A program made the translations under genes and the position numbers. A stretch of 64,000 nucleotides of DNA from Neobacillus jeddahensis (GTDB lineage Bacteria > Bacillota > Bacilli > Bacillales > Cytobacillaceae). Positions 1 to 10,047 of this stretch are shown in pieces (positions within the stretch are counted from its first letter, which is position 1; each line of letters starts with the position of its first letter). The notes beneath the pieces were generated by a model. It was not told the DNA's origin. It did no database searches and saw only the letters and a program-made list of their open reading frames with translations. The DNA lies in NCBI RefSeq assembly GCF_000612625.1, contig NZ_CCAS010000006.1, positions 1 through 64,000 of the forward strand, in the 5' to 3' direction.

Positions 1-654
1 CTATAGGTTGTTTTCAATTAATTTTTTCGCATGACCTGCGAGCAAATGATCTGGTTGAATCTCAAGTGCTTTATTGAACATTTCAATCGCTTTAACGGAA
101 GTTTCTTTAAACGCAAATGAAACCCCTAAATTGTAGAACGCATCCGAATGGTCAGGGTCTAACTCAATACATTTTTCTAATTGAAGGATGGCTTCGTCAA
201 TTAGTTCCAGTTGGGCCAAACATAATCCATATTGAAAGCGTGCTTCTGCATCATGTTCATTTAACTCTACGCTTCGTTGCAGGTAGGGGAGCGCCAATTT
301 CCCTTGATTTAGTTGAACAAGTGTTAGACCTAGCATAAAGAAATTATCGCTTGATTCTAGACCTTTTTTCATTGCAGTTTCGAACATTTTTTTGGCCTCA
401 GTAAAACGGTCTTGAGTAAAGAAGACATTCCCGATGCTATAATAAGCTGCCCCTGCATGTTCATCTATTTCAATCGCTTTTTGATAAAATTTTACTGCTT
501 TTTCATCATCGTCCACGGCAGAGAGTACATTGCCAAAGTTTATATAGGCTACTGGGTCTTTTGGGTTTTCTTCTATGGCATCATTAAAAGCCTTCGCTGC
601 CTCTTCCCAGTTTCCTTCTTGCATGTATTGTACACCTAATTGGTTTTTATCCAT
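1..654 (-). CDS. yrrB: TPR-repeat protein (YrrB-like)
   Basis: A 217-residue protein made almost entirely of tetratricopeptide repeats, about six helical pairs of 34 residues with the usual pattern of small and aromatic residues (for example AYINFGNVL, AAYYSIGNVFF, DAFYNLGVSF). TPR arrays bind partner proteins; no catalytic site is visible. I chose the ATG at 654 because GGAG lies about ten bases upstream; the longer frame to 669 has no site. The stop codon sits at the window edge, so the gene is complete. It lies just downstream of mnmA but behind that gene's terminator. In B. subtilis yrrB has the same place next to mnmA. The partner and role are unknown to me. Confidence 0.85.
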   Translation of the reverse strand: MDKNQLGVQYMQEGNWEEAAKAFNDAIEENPKDPVAYINFGNVLSAVDDDEKAVKFYQKAIEIDEHAGAAYYSIGNVFFTQDRFTEAKKMFETAMKKGLESSDNFFMLGLTLVQLNQGKLALPYLQRSVELNEHDAEARFQYGLCLAQLELIDEAILQLEKCIELDPDHSDAFYNLGVSFAFKETSVKAIEMFNKALEIQPDHLLAGHAKKLIENNL

Positions 655-710
655 TTTTGTCAGCTCCAATCTTCAGAAAAAGTATACCATATTTGATAAG
701 CTCCAAACAG

Positions 711-743
711 AAAAACCCCGACTCCAGAAAGGAATCAGGGTTT
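711..743 (-). terminator. Rho-independent terminator of mnmA
   Basis: A 13-bp stem (713-725 with 731-743, one or two mismatches) is followed on the minus strand by a run of T. It lies five bases after the mnmA stop, and so separates mnmA from the TPR gene. Confidence 0.85.
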
Positions 744-747
744 ACTC

Positions 748-1905
<1,158 letters not shown>

Positions 1906-3048
1906 TTATTTTTTCAGACGCGCGACAACCTTTGCGATTTCTTCTGCGGTCTTGATGACTTCTTCTGGCGTCGTAGTAAAGCCAAAGCTGAAGCGAATCG
2001 AATTGGTTAACCGTTCTGATTGTTTACCAAACATTGCAACGAGGACGTGTGATGGCTCAATTGAACCAGCTGTGCACGCTGAACCGCTAGAAACAGCAAC
2101 CCCTGCTAAATCTAGGTTAACAAGCATTGCCTCCACGCTTGTCCCCGGAAAACTTAAGTTTAATACATGTGGTAAGGAATATTCAAGTGATCCGTTTATG
2201 TCAAATTCAACCTTTAACTCATGAAGCTTTTGCAGCATGGTTTCTTTTAGGCCACTGAATTTATCCTGTTTAGACTTCCTGTCTTCAGCAGCAATCAGGA
2301 CAGCCTCATGAAATCCCGCTATGGAAGCCACGTTTTCCGTACCCGCACGCCGTTTTCGTTCTTGGTCGCCGCCATATAAGCGCGGTGGAATTTTAACAGT
2401 TGATTTTACAAAGAGAAATCCCATTCCCTTCGGTCCATTGATTTTATGAGCAGAGACAGATAATAAATCAATCAACTCTTCATTAATATCAATGTCTTCC
2501 AGCCCATATGCCTGAACTGCGTCGGTATGAAAAATAGCCTGATGATCGTTTAATAGTTTTCCTATTTCAGCAATTGGCTGGGTTGTACCTACTTCGTTAT
2601 TCCCATACATAACCGAAACGAGGATGGTATCATCTCGTAACGCAGCTTGGAGTTCACTGATTGAGATTCGTCCCGATTCATCAACAGGAAGATAGGTAAC
2701 CTCAAAGCCCATTTTTTCTAACTTTTTGCAGGCATATAACACGGCATGGTGTTCAATTTCAGTAGTAATAATATGTTTCCCCTTATGCTGGAAGCTTTCA
2801 GCTACACCAAATAAGGCCATATTATCAGCCTCTGTCCCTCCACTTGTAAAAATAATCTCGCTTTCTTTTGCACCTATACTATTGGCCAGTGCTGCTCGTG
2901 CTTGATCAATATAATGACGAGCCTCCCTACCAAATGAATGAATACTTGACGGATTTCCGAAGGTCGCATTCATCACGTGAAGCATTTTTTCAATCACCCT
3001 TGGGTGCATAGGAGAGGTCGCAGCATGGTCGAGATAAATTCGTTCCAT
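1906..3048 (-). CDS. yrvO: Cysteine desulfurase (YrvO, MnmA sulfur donor)
   Basis: A class V PLP aminotransferase-fold enzyme that takes sulfur from L-cysteine as a protein persulfide. The 380-residue protein shows the N-terminal YLDHAATSP, the PLP lysine in SVSAHKINGPKG and the catalytic cysteine loop SSGSACTAG. The order cymR-yrvO-mnmA, with 39 bases between yrvO and mnmA, points to tRNA thiolation as its main job. The start is the ATG at 3048, preceded by GAAGGTG, and the sequence from there matches the family N-terminus MERIYLDHAA. A second desulfurase in the window (38048-39205) is next to NAD genes, so the two probably serve different acceptors. Confidence 0.95.
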   Translation of the reverse strand: MERIYLDHAATSPMHPRVIEKMLHVMNATFGNPSSIHSFGREARHYIDQARAALANSIGAKESEIIFTSGGTEADNMALFGVAESFQHKGKHIITTEIEHHAVLYACKKLEKMGFEVTYLPVDESGRISISELQAALRDDTILVSVMYGNNEVGTTQPIAEIGKLLNDHQAIFHTDAVQAYGLEDIDINEELIDLLSVSAHKINGPKGMGFLFVKSTVKIPPRLYGGDQERKRRAGTENVASIAGFHEAVLIAAEDRKSKQDKFSGLKETMLQKLHELKVEFDINGSLEYSLPHVLNLSFPGTSVEAMLVNLDLAGVAVSSGSACTAGSIEPSHVLVAMFGKQSERLTNSIRFSFGFTTTPEEVIKTAEEIAKVVARLKK

Positions 3049-3143
3049 TGTTACACCTTCAATCAAAATTAATTCACTGTCTAGCATAATCTTTCTATAC
3101 CAAAATCAATCAGTGTTTATATGTTTGCTTGTTATTTTTCACA

Positions 3144-3566
3144 TTAAATATAAAACATATAACCTTCTAATTGATCCTCATCTTCACTATGACTTGCTAA
3201 GTCTTCTAATGTCGTATTGTCCAGGACATCCTTAATGGCATCGCGAATTCGAATCCACAGCTCTCGCTTAGCTGGTTCCTCATCTTCAATCCCTTCAACG
3301 GGCGTAATTGGACCTTCGAGGACACGGATTACGTCTCCAGCAGTGATTTTGGTTGGCTCATCAGCTAGTATGTACCCTCCATAAGCTCCTCTGATACTTT
3401 TTACTAGACCCGCATTTCGTAATGGAGCAATCAACTGCTCTAAATAATGTTCGGATAGATCATTTGCCTGGGCAATTGTTTTTAATGAAGTAGGACCCTC
3501 ACCATGTTTTTTTGCAAGTTCGATCATAATGGTAAGACCATAACGTCCTTTAGTTGAAATTTTCAT
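3144..3566 (-). CDS. cymR: Cysteine metabolism repressor CymR (Rrf2 family)
   Basis: An Rrf2-type winged-helix regulator of 140 residues, very close to B. subtilis CymR along its whole length (N-terminal MKISTKGRYGLT, the wing segment SIRGAYGGY, C-terminal MFYI). CymR works with the cysteine synthase CysK to repress cystine uptake and sulfur assimilation genes when cysteine is plentiful. It lacks the three-cysteine Fe-S cluster motif of IscR. I start at the ATG at 3566; the frame extends three codons further upstream. It is read towards yrvO and mnmA, and diverges from rarA, with an extended -10 candidate (TGATATAAT, -10 at 3638-3643) in the gap between. Confidence 0.95.
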   Translation of the reverse strand: MKISTKGRYGLTIMIELAKKHGEGPTSLKTIAQANDLSEHYLEQLIAPLRNAGLVKSIRGAYGGYILADEPTKITAGDVIRVLEGPITPVEGIEDEEPAKRELWIRIRDAIKDVLDNTTLEDLASHSEDEDQLEGYMFYI

Positions 3567-3637
3567 CCCTCGCACCTCTATTCATTGATATATCTCAATA
3601 ATCACATTAATACTCAGTAAACTGATAGATATTAAAA

Positions 3638-3694
3638 ATTATATCATATTCTTCTTTCGTATGCTTTTGCAAGCGATAATGGTATTGTTATAAG
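3638..3694. promoter_or_regulatory. Divergent cymR / rarA promoter region
   Basis: On the minus strand an extended -10 TGATATAAT (TATAAT at 3638-3643) faces cymR and lacks a good -35. On the plus strand TTGCAA (3667-3672), a 16-base spacer and TATAAG (3689-3694) face rarA. Both are read from hexamer similarity only. Confidence 0.5.
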
Positions 3695-3747
3695 AAAAGC
3701 GGAAGTCTCCGTTAGGAAAGATCAGTAAAATTTTTGGAGAGATGATT

Positions 3748-5019
3748 ATGCAGCAGAAACCATTAGCATTTCGAATGCGGCCAAGAACCATTGATGAGGT
3801 TGTAGGCCAGCAGCATCTAGTTGGGGATGGGAAAATAATCGCGAGAATGGTGAAAGCAAAACAGCTAACATCAATGATTTTATATGGACCACCAGGGATT
3901 GGCAAAACCTCCATCGCAAGTGCCATTGCAGGAAGTACCAAATATGCCTTTCGAACGCTTAATGCCGTTACAAACAATAAAAAGGATATGGAGATTGTCG
4001 CAGCCGAGGCCAAAATGTCTGGTAAAGTGATCTTACTTCTCGATGAGGTACACCGCTTAGACAAAGCGAAGCAAGATTTTTTACTTCCCTATCTAGAAAA
4101 CGGAATGATCGTGTTGATCGGGGCAACAACCAGTAACCCCTATCATGCCATTAATCCTGCCATCCGGAGTCGCTGTCAAATTTTCGAACTAAAACCCTTA
4201 TCACCAGACGAAGTAGGCCAGGCATTATTACGTGCCCTTGAAGATGATGAGCGCGGTTTTGGAAAGTTAAAGATTGAAATAGCAGATGAAGCATTATTGC
4301 ATTTTGCCCAAGGCTCGAATGGTGACGTTAGAAGCTCTTTGAACGCATTAGAATTAGCCATCCTTTCAACCGATAAAGATGAAAATGACATCATTCATAT
4401 TAATGTTAAAACCGCTGAAGAATGTTTGCAAAAGAAGAGCTTGGTTGCGGATAAAGATGGAGATGGGCACTATGATGTTTTGTCCGCCTTTCAAAAGTCG
4501 ATTCGTGGCAGCGACGTCAATGCGGCCCTCCACTATCTCGGCCGATTAATTGAAGCAGGTGATCTCCCAAGCATTAGTCGTCGCTTGATAGTCATTGCTT
4601 ATGAAGATATCGGACTCGCCAATCCACAAGCTGGGGCAAGGACCTTGGCCGCGATTGAAACGGCAGAGAGAATTGGCTTTCCAGAAGCAAGAATTCCACT
4701 CGCAAATGTCGTGATCGAACTATGCTTATCACCAAAATCAAACTCAGCTGTTTTGGCGATCCAAGCGGTACTTGACGATATTCAAAAAGGCATCGTCGGG
4801 GAAGTCCCAGACCATCTAAAAGATGCCCATTATCAAGGTGCTAAAGAGTTAGGACGAGGAATTGGCTACTTGTATCCCCACGATTTTGAAAACGGCTGGG
4901 TACCGCAACAGTATTTACCGAACAAACTAAAAAACAAAAAATACTACCAGCCAAAAAAAACGGGCAAATTCGAACAAGCACTAGCAACCGTCTACGAAAA
5001 ATTAACAAGGTCCAAATAG
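3748..5019 (+). CDS. rarA: Replication-associated recombination protein RarA (MgsA, AAA+ ATPase)
   Basis: A clamp-loader-like AAA+ ATPase that acts at stalled replication forks and binds SSB. It has Walker A GPPGIGKTS near residues 48-56, Walker B LLLDEVHR and sensor 1 GATTSNPYHAINPAIRSR, then the C-terminal tetramerisation region typical of RarA/MgsA/WRNIP1. The 423 residues align throughout with B. subtilis YrvN. I take the ATG at 3748, which follows GGAGAGATGATT; the ATG two codons earlier is too close to that site. It diverges from cymR and converges on the ABC exporter genes, ending just before a perfect inverted repeat. Confidence 0.95.
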   Translation: MQQKPLAFRMRPRTIDEVVGQQHLVGDGKIIARMVKAKQLTSMILYGPPGIGKTSIASAIAGSTKYAFRTLNAVTNNKKDMEIVAAEAKMSGKVILLLDEVHRLDKAKQDFLLPYLENGMIVLIGATTSNPYHAINPAIRSRCQIFELKPLSPDEVGQALLRALEDDERGFGKLKIEIADEALLHFAQGSNGDVRSSLNALELAILSTDKDENDIIHINVKTAEECLQKKSLVADKDGDGHYDVLSAFQKSIRGSDVNAALHYLGRLIEAGDLPSISRRLIVIAYEDIGLANPQAGARTLAAIETAERIGFPEARIPLANVVIELCLSPKSNSAVLAIQAVLDDIQKGIVGEVPDHLKDAHYQGAKELGRGIGYLYPHDFENGWVPQQYLPNKLKNKKYYQPKKTGKFEQALATVYEKLTRSK

Positions 5020-5023
5020 GATT

Positions 5024-5072
5024 AAAGGGGTCAGGCACCATGTGAATTTTTCACATGGTGCCTGACCCCTTT
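5024..5072. terminator. Perfect 23-bp inverted repeat, likely two-way terminator
   Basis: Arms 5024-5046 and 5050-5072 are exact reverse complements around a 3-base loop. Each arm ends in a run of A or T, so the hairpin can stop transcription both from rarA (stop at 5019) and from the convergent permease gene (stop at 5091). The core GGTGCCTGACCCC resembles intergenic repeats I recall from other Bacillus genomes. See findings. Confidence 0.8.
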
Positions 5073-5090
5073 TTCTACCTATTTCCATAT

Positions 5091-6041
5091 TTACGAGGCG
5101 ATGTCTCGTTTTTTGAAGACAAAGAATGCAAGGAACAGGAAGATGAGAAAATAGATCAACAGCATGAAGATGGAGAAGGGTAAGGTCATCCCTTCGATCA
5201 TTGGTGTGCCTTCGAAATATTGCATCAAATCTGTATTTGCAAATAGTATGTATTTTGTCCAGGTGAACTTCATTGACAACAATTCCGTAAATTGCCCGCC
5301 AGTAAACAATAAAAACAAGGATAATCCAATCGCAAGAGAACTATTTCGGAATACAGATGATATCATGAATGCCATCGTCACCAGCATCATTGTATCAATT
5401 GAACTAAGACTGTAATAGACTAACAAATGGACGACAATATTTTGCTCTGTCACTTGACCATTATTATAATTTAGGTATGAAAGTGGATTGTCCGGAAGAC
5501 CAAATAAACTAGCGCCAAGTGCCATTGAGAAAACAAATAAAATAGCCAGCATAAACAAAGCAAACAATAACACGGTCAAATATTTAGATAGGAGAATTTT
5601 AGTACGATTGATTGGTCTAATCAAAAGTAACTTCACCGTTCCCCAATTAAACTCACTAGCAACAATTCCAGCGGATACAATAATAATGAATAACCCTGCT
5701 AAAATAATCAGCTGTGATGTATCTTTTACAAAAGACCAAACAGAATATTGTTCTTTAGTTGGAATATGGTGCTTAATGCGATAATCATTAATAGCAATTT
5801 CCTTTTTATAAAATTGCTTATCTGTTTTTGTCTGACTTTGATCCATTTGCTGCTTTAGGGCATTATTTTCTTCCTGTAATACTTGCTCCCAATTTTTATC
5901 TTGGGTGAAATCCATATCATTTTGTTGCGATTTAATCACAATACCAAAAAGTGCCACTGCAACGATCAGAATCCCAATCATGACAAAGGTACCAGGTCGT
6001 TTAAAAATTTTCATCCATTCATTTTTGATTAAATTAACCAC
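5091..6041 (-). CDS. ABC-2 type transporter permease
   Basis: A 316-residue membrane protein with about six transmembrane segments: one near residues 18-36, a long external loop rich in Glu, Gln and Lys (about 40-95), then a cluster to the C-terminus. This layout fits ABC-2 permeases of the NatB/BcrB kind, which export small or hydrophobic compounds. The start is a GTG nine bases after GAAGGAGGG and overlaps the end of the ATPase gene by eight bases, so the two are translationally coupled. No peptide or two-component genes are adjacent, so the substrate cannot be named. The pair is absent from this place in B. subtilis. Confidence 0.85.
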   Translation of the reverse strand: MVNLIKNEWMKIFKRPGTFVMIGILIVAVALFGIVIKSQQNDMDFTQDKNWEQVLQEENNALKQQMDQSQTKTDKQFYKKEIAINDYRIKHHIPTKEQYSVWSFVKDTSQLIILAGLFIIIVSAGIVASEFNWGTVKLLLIRPINRTKILLSKYLTVLLFALFMLAILFVFSMALGASLFGLPDNPLSYLNYNNGQVTEQNIVVHLLVYYSLSSIDTMMLVTMAFMISSVFRNSSLAIGLSLFLLFTGGQFTELLSMKFTWTKYILFANTDLMQYFEGTPMIEGMTLPFSIFMLLIYFLIFLFLAFFVFKKRDIAS

Positions 6042-6960
6042 GAGTCGAACCCTCCTTCTCTGATGTCACTTCAAGGAAGCGATCTTCTAACGTTTTTGCC
6101 ACTTCCTTTATACCAAAAACGGAGATATTGTCGTCAACAAACAACTTGACAAGATTCGGAATGTCTTCCTTCGTTAATTCAACTGAGATCCCATTTCGTG
6201 AGCGGATGGCCCGCACATTTGGATAATGGGCCTCAATAAGTGCCAAGGCTTTGTCACTTGGAAGGACTTCAAATTCAAATGTCACTTCACTGCTCTGCAC
6301 AAAATCATGTACAAGCTGCACATCGATTAACTGGCCATTTTGAATAATGCCAATCCTATCACACATCATTTCCATTTCCGAGAGCATGTGACTAGAAACG
6401 ATCACTGCCATATTTTTTTCACGAGCTAGTAAGCGGACATAATCTCGGATTTCTCTAATGCCAGCTGGGTCTAAGCCATTGGTTGGCTCATCAAGGATTA
6501 ACACATCTGGGTCATGTAAGAGACACTGGGCTAAACCTAATCTTTGCCTCATCCCAAGCGAATATGTTTTTACCTTGTCATGGATCCGTTCTGTTAACCC
6601 TACCAATTCCACGGTTTCAGCAATTTTTTCCTTTGTAATTCCTTTGGACATTCGAGCATAATGGACAAGGTTCTGATAGCCCGTCAAAAATTTATACATT
6701 TCCGGGTTCTCAACGATGGCTCCAATATGACCAACTGCCTGTTCAAACTCAGATTTAATGCTTGAACCACCAATGATGATATCACCCGAAGTAAGTCCCA
6801 TTAAGCCCACAATCATCCGAATCGTCGTGGTTTTCCCTGCACCATTAGGTCCTAAAAAACCAAATACCTCACCTTTATTTACCTGGAAGCTAATATGATC
6901 TATAATTGTCCTTCCTTTAATAACTTTCGTTACATCCTTCAATTCCACAATTGTTTCCAA
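6034..6960 (-). CDS. ABC transporter ATP-binding protein
   Basis: The cytoplasmic ATPase partner of the downstream permease, 308 residues. Visible motifs are Walker A GPNGAGKTT near residues 38-46, the signature YSLGMRQRLG, Walker B VLILDEPTNGLDP and the H-loop VSSHML. The long C-terminal part after the ATPase core is usual for the NatA/BcrA class. The start is TTG with GAGGAG upstream; the next possible in-frame starts would cut into the first beta strand. A bacitracin- or Na+-export role is possible by family but is not shown by sequence. Confidence 0.9.
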   Translation of the reverse strand: METIVELKDVTKVIKGRTIIDHISFQVNKGEVFGFLGPNGAGKTTTIRMIVGLMGLTSGDIIIGGSSIKSEFEQAVGHIGAIVENPEMYKFLTGYQNLVHYARMSKGITKEKIAETVELVGLTERIHDKVKTYSLGMRQRLGLAQCLLHDPDVLILDEPTNGLDPAGIREIRDYVRLLAREKNMAVIVSSHMLSEMEMMCDRIGIIQNGQLIDVQLVHDFVQSSEVTFEFEVLPSDKALALIEAHYPNVRAIRSRNGISVELTKEDIPNLVKLFVDDNISVFGIKEVAKTLEDRFLEVTSEKEGSTRG

Positions 6961-7034
6961 CTTCTCACTCCTCTCAATTGGTCCTTAATCAGTTTACCTT
7001 ATTATTGAAATTTTTTCCTACCCTAATCATTATA

Positions 7035-7067
7035 CAAAAAAACACCCTAAACTAATTAGTTCAGGGC
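7035..7067 (-). terminator. Rho-independent terminator of tcdA
   Basis: Stem arms 7045-7054 and 7057-7066 are followed on the minus strand by seven T. It lies directly after the tcdA stop at 7075 and isolates the ABC exporter genes from tcdA transcription. Confidence 0.85.
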
Positions 7068-7074
7068 ACCTACA

Positions 7075-7842
7075 TTATTTTTCATCAGAAACACGTTGAA
7101 TTTTAATGTCTTTTAACAATTCTCTTACCACATAACTAGCCATAATCAATCCAGCAGCCGATGGAACAAAGGCATTTGATGCTGGTGGCATTTGGGCTTT
7201 GCGAATAGGGGCATTTTCATTTCCAACTTCTTTTTTAATATCTTCGCGGATGACAATTGGACTTTCATCTGAAAACACAACCGGAATCCCTTTATGAATT
7301 CGCTCTTTCCGCAAACGAGTACGAATTACCTTGGCAATCGGATCAGTATGAGTCTTAGAAATATCAGCAATTTGGAAGCGAGTTGGATCCATTTTGTTGG
7401 CAGCTCCCATGCTCGAAATAATCGGAATGTTTCTCTTTAAACATTCCTTCATCAAATGAATCTTATACACAATCGTATCAGAAGCATCCACAACGAAATC
7501 TAATTGATGACTAAAAATTTCTTCATAGGTATCTTCTGTGTAAAACATTTTTAACGAAATCACATCACAGTCAGGATTAATATCTTTAATCCGCTCCTGC
7601 ATAATGTCCACCTTTGGTCTTCCGACTGTTGATAGAAGGGCAATTAGTTGACGATTAATGTTTGTGATATCAACGTCGTCTTTATCAATTAAGATTAACC
7701 GACCAACGCCAGATCGGGCAAGGGCTTCTGCCGCAAATGAACCAACACCGCCAATTCCCAAAACAGCAACCGTGCTGTTTTTCATGATATCAAGGCCTTC
7801 TTTTCCAATCGCTAGTTCATTTCGTGAAAATTGATGTAGCAT
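7075..7842 (-). CDS. tcdA: tRNA threonylcarbamoyladenosine dehydratase TcdA
   Basis: An E1/ThiF-like ATP-dependent enzyme that cyclises t6A37 of ANN-decoding tRNAs to ct6A. The 255-residue protein has the nucleotide-binding GIGGVGS near residues 29-35, DKDDVDITNINRQ with the conserved Arg, and a C-terminal membrane-proximal helix as in YrvM/CsdL. It lacks the CxxC zinc pairs of MoeB/ThiF. In B. subtilis yrvM also lies between rarA and the 6S RNA/aspS genes. It has its own terminator downstream and the 6S RNA gene upstream, so it is probably transcribed alone. Confidence 0.92.
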   Translation of the reverse strand: MLHQFSRNELAIGKEGLDIMKNSTVAVLGIGGVGSFAAEALARSGVGRLILIDKDDVDITNINRQLIALLSTVGRPKVDIMQERIKDINPDCDVISLKMFYTEDTYEEIFSHQLDFVVDASDTIVYKIHLMKECLKRNIPIISSMGAANKMDPTRFQIADISKTHTDPIAKVIRTRLRKERIHKGIPVVFSDESPIVIREDIKKEVGNENAPIRKAQMPPASNAFVPSAAGLIMASYVVRELLKDIKIQRVSDEK

Positions 7843-7951
7843 GTATGTTCACTCCAAATTTAAATTCAATTTATAACTATTTTTCCCCATAAAAATATAT
7901 CATACCCGCCTATAAAAACAAGTATTTTTATAGGAATTAAGTTGAAATCCC

Positions 7952-7985
7952 ACAAAAAACCTCTCGCCGTAGTCCAGCAAGAGGT
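7952..7985 (-). terminator. Terminator of the 6S RNA gene
   Basis: An eight-pair GC-rich stem (arms CCTCTTGC and GCGAGAGG on the minus strand) is followed by six T. It lies about 20 bases after the end of the 6S closing stem. Confidence 0.88.
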
Positions 7986-7995
7986 TGATTTTTTC

Positions 7996-8208
7996 AAATA
8001 GAAAAGAGTCCCAATGGTGCCGTTGACTTGATCCATAGTTTTGATCCCGCAACTTTAGCAGGTGGGTGTCCTGTTTCCGGTATTGTAAGTCCCCATACCC
8101 GTTAAGGGCGAGGCATTTACGCAATCAGAAAACTCCAGACTCCCGGATAAATAATGTTGGTCAAAACTTTAGGTTATACAACGAACATTTCAGGACTCTT
8201 CTTTGATT
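7996..8208 (-). ncRNA. ssrS: 6S RNA (6S-1, bsrA type)
   Basis: 6S RNA mimics an open promoter and holds the sigma-A RNA polymerase in stationary phase. The gene lies between tcdA and aspS, the place of bsrA in B. subtilis. A clear promoter (TTGAAG, 17 bases, TAAGAT) sets the 5' end near 8208. The 5' segment AGAAGAGTCC pairs with the 3' segment GGGACTCTTTTCT to give the closing stem of a rod-like RNA of about 210 bases, followed by a strong terminator. The 5' AGTCCTGA start is as I recall for bsrA. Exact ends are inferred. Confidence 0.9.
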
Positions 8209-8214
8209 GCTTTT

Positions 8215-8243
8215 ATCTTAGCATATTTCGCTACGATCTTCAA
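8215..8243 (-). promoter_or_regulatory. Sigma-A promoter of 6S RNA
   Basis: The -35 TTGAAG (8238-8243) and the -10 TAAGAT (8215-8220) are 17 bases apart on the minus strand. The start would fall near 8208, just before the 5' strand of the 6S closing stem. Confidence 0.8.
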
Positions 8244-8266
8244 GGAATCATAAACGGAAATGCCTG

Positions 8267-10036
8267 TTATTTTTTAACATTTAATAACAAATTTAATTCC
8301 TGCAATTGGCCCTCTGAGACCTCACCAGGTGCATCTGTTAACAAGCAGCTAGCACTGGCTGTTTTCGGAAATGCGATCGTATCTCGTAAGTTTGAACTTC
8401 CTGCCAGAAGCATAACTAAACGGTCAAGCCCGAGCGCAATGCCACCATGCGGCGGTGTTCCGTATTCAAAGGCATTTAATAAGAATCCAAACTGTTCTTT
8501 TGCCTCTTCTGGAGTAAATCCAAGGACATTAAACATTTTTTCTTGAATGGAACGTTCAAATATACGAAGTGAGCCGCCTCCAAGTTCATATCCATTTAAA
8601 ACAATATCGTATGCTTGTGCACGTACCTTTGAAGGATCTGAATCTAAATAGTCAAGATCTTCTCTAAATGGCATGGTAAATGGATGATGGGCTGCGTAAT
8701 AACGACCTTCTTCCTCATCGTATTCTAGCAGCGGCCAATCCGTAACCCAAAGGAAATTATACTTACTTTGGTCGATTAAACCTAATTCTTTCCCTAGCTT
8801 TAATCGTAATGCACCTAAAGCATCTGCAACAACACTCTTCTTATCCGCAACAAACAGGAGCAAATCCCCCGCAGAAGCTTCAAGTGTGACTTGCAGTGCT
8901 TGTGCATCCTCCTCAGAGAAAAACTTCGCAATCGGACCCTTAAGGCCTTCTCCATCCACCTTCAACCATGCTAGGCCTTTCGCACCGTATACTGCTACGA
9001 ACTCTGTTAAGGCATCAATGTCTTTTCGTGAATACTTGTCGGCAGAAGACTTGACATTAATTGCTTTAACTTGACCCCCATTTGCCACGGCTGCAGCAAA
9101 CACTTTGAACCCAGAGTCACTGACAATTTCAGAAAGGTCGACAAGCTCCAAACCAAAACGCGTATCAGGTTTATCCGAACCAAAACGACTCATAGCATCA
9201 TCATACGTCATCCGTGGGAACGCAGCAGGAACGTCTACTCCCTTGACATCCTTCATGACCTTCGCCATCATTTTTTCCATCATCGCCATGATGTCCTCTT
9301 GGCTTAAGAAACTAGTTTCAATGTCAACCTGTGTGAACTCCGGTTGACGGTCTGCACGCAAATCCTCATCACGGAAACAACGGGCAATTTGATAATAACG
9401 TTCTATTCCACCTACCATCAGCAATTGTTTAAACAACTGTGGAGATTGTGGCAATGCATAGAATTCACCTGGATGAACACGACTTGGGACTAAATAATCA
9501 CGTGCCCCCTCAGGTGTACTTTTGGTCAAAATAGGTGTTTCAATATCTAGAAAACCTTCCCCATCAAGGTAATCTCTAATTGTTTTTGTCACCTGGTGAC
9601 GCATTTTCAAGGTTTCAACTATAACAGGACGGCGAAAATCTAGGTAACGATATTTCAAACGAATATCTTCAGAAGCATCCGTTTTATCAGATATCATAAA
9701 CGGTGGTGTCTTCGCCTCATTAATAATTGTAACCTTCTCCGCTTGCACCTCAATTTTACCTGTTTTTATATTTTCATTAATGGTACCAGCCTCACGTGCC
9801 ACAACGGTACCGACAATATCAAGAACAAATTCATTACGGATTTTTTCTGCCGTTTTGAGTGCATCCTTTGATAGATCCGGGTTGAACACAACCTGAACAA
9901 TTCCGGAACGGTCGCGCAGATCAATAAAGATCAATCCGCCTAGGTCACGTCGTTTTTGCACCCAACCTTTTAATGTTATCTTTTCTCCAATTGCTGACTC
10001 TGGAACCTCACCACAAAAATATGATCTGCCAAACAT
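8267..10036 (-). CDS. aspS: Aspartyl-tRNA synthetase
   Basis: A class II aminoacyl-tRNA synthetase charging tRNA-Asp. The 589-residue protein has the N-terminal OB-fold anticodon domain ([22 protein letters not shown]), motif 2 [16 protein letters not shown], the bacterial GAD insertion in the middle and motif 3 GLDRLVML near the end. The length is that of the bacterial type. The start is the ATG at 10036 with AAGGGGGATCAAT before it; the frame extends eight codons upstream without a site. It follows hisS by 11 bases and so shares the histidine T-box leader. Confidence 0.97.
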   Translation of the reverse strand: MFGRSYFCGEVPESAIGEKITLKGWVQKRRDLGGLIFIDLRDRSGIVQVVFNPDLSKDALKTAEKIRNEFVLDIVGTVVAREAGTINENIKTGKIEVQAEKVTIINEAKTPPFMISDKTDASEDIRLKYRYLDFRRPVIVETLKMRHQVTKTIRDYLDGEGFLDIETPILTKSTPEGARDYLVPSRVHPGEFYALPQSPQLFKQLLMVGGIERYYQIARCFRDEDLRADRQPEFTQVDIETSFLSQEDIMAMMEKMMAKVMKDVKGVDVPAAFPRMTYDDAMSRFGSDKPDTRFGLELVDLSEIVSDSGFKVFAAAVANGGQVKAINVKSSADKYSRKDIDALTEFVAVYGAKGLAWLKVDGEGLKGPIAKFFSEEDAQALQVTLEASAGDLLLFVADKKSVVADALGALRLKLGKELGLIDQSKYNFLWVTDWPLLEYDEEEGRYYAAHHPFTMPFREDLDYLDSDPSKVRAQAYDIVLNGYELGGGSLRIFERSIQEKMFNVLGFTPEEAKEQFGFLLNAFEYGTPPHGGIALGLDRLVMLLAGSSNLRDTIAFPKTASASCLLTDAPGEVSEGQLQELNLLLNVKK

Positions 10037-10047
10037 ATTGATCCCCC

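Noticed and set aside
7900-8124. A 74-codon open frame on the minus strand downstream of aspS
   Set aside because: It lies inside the 6S RNA and its terminator, which explain the sequence; the protein looks random.
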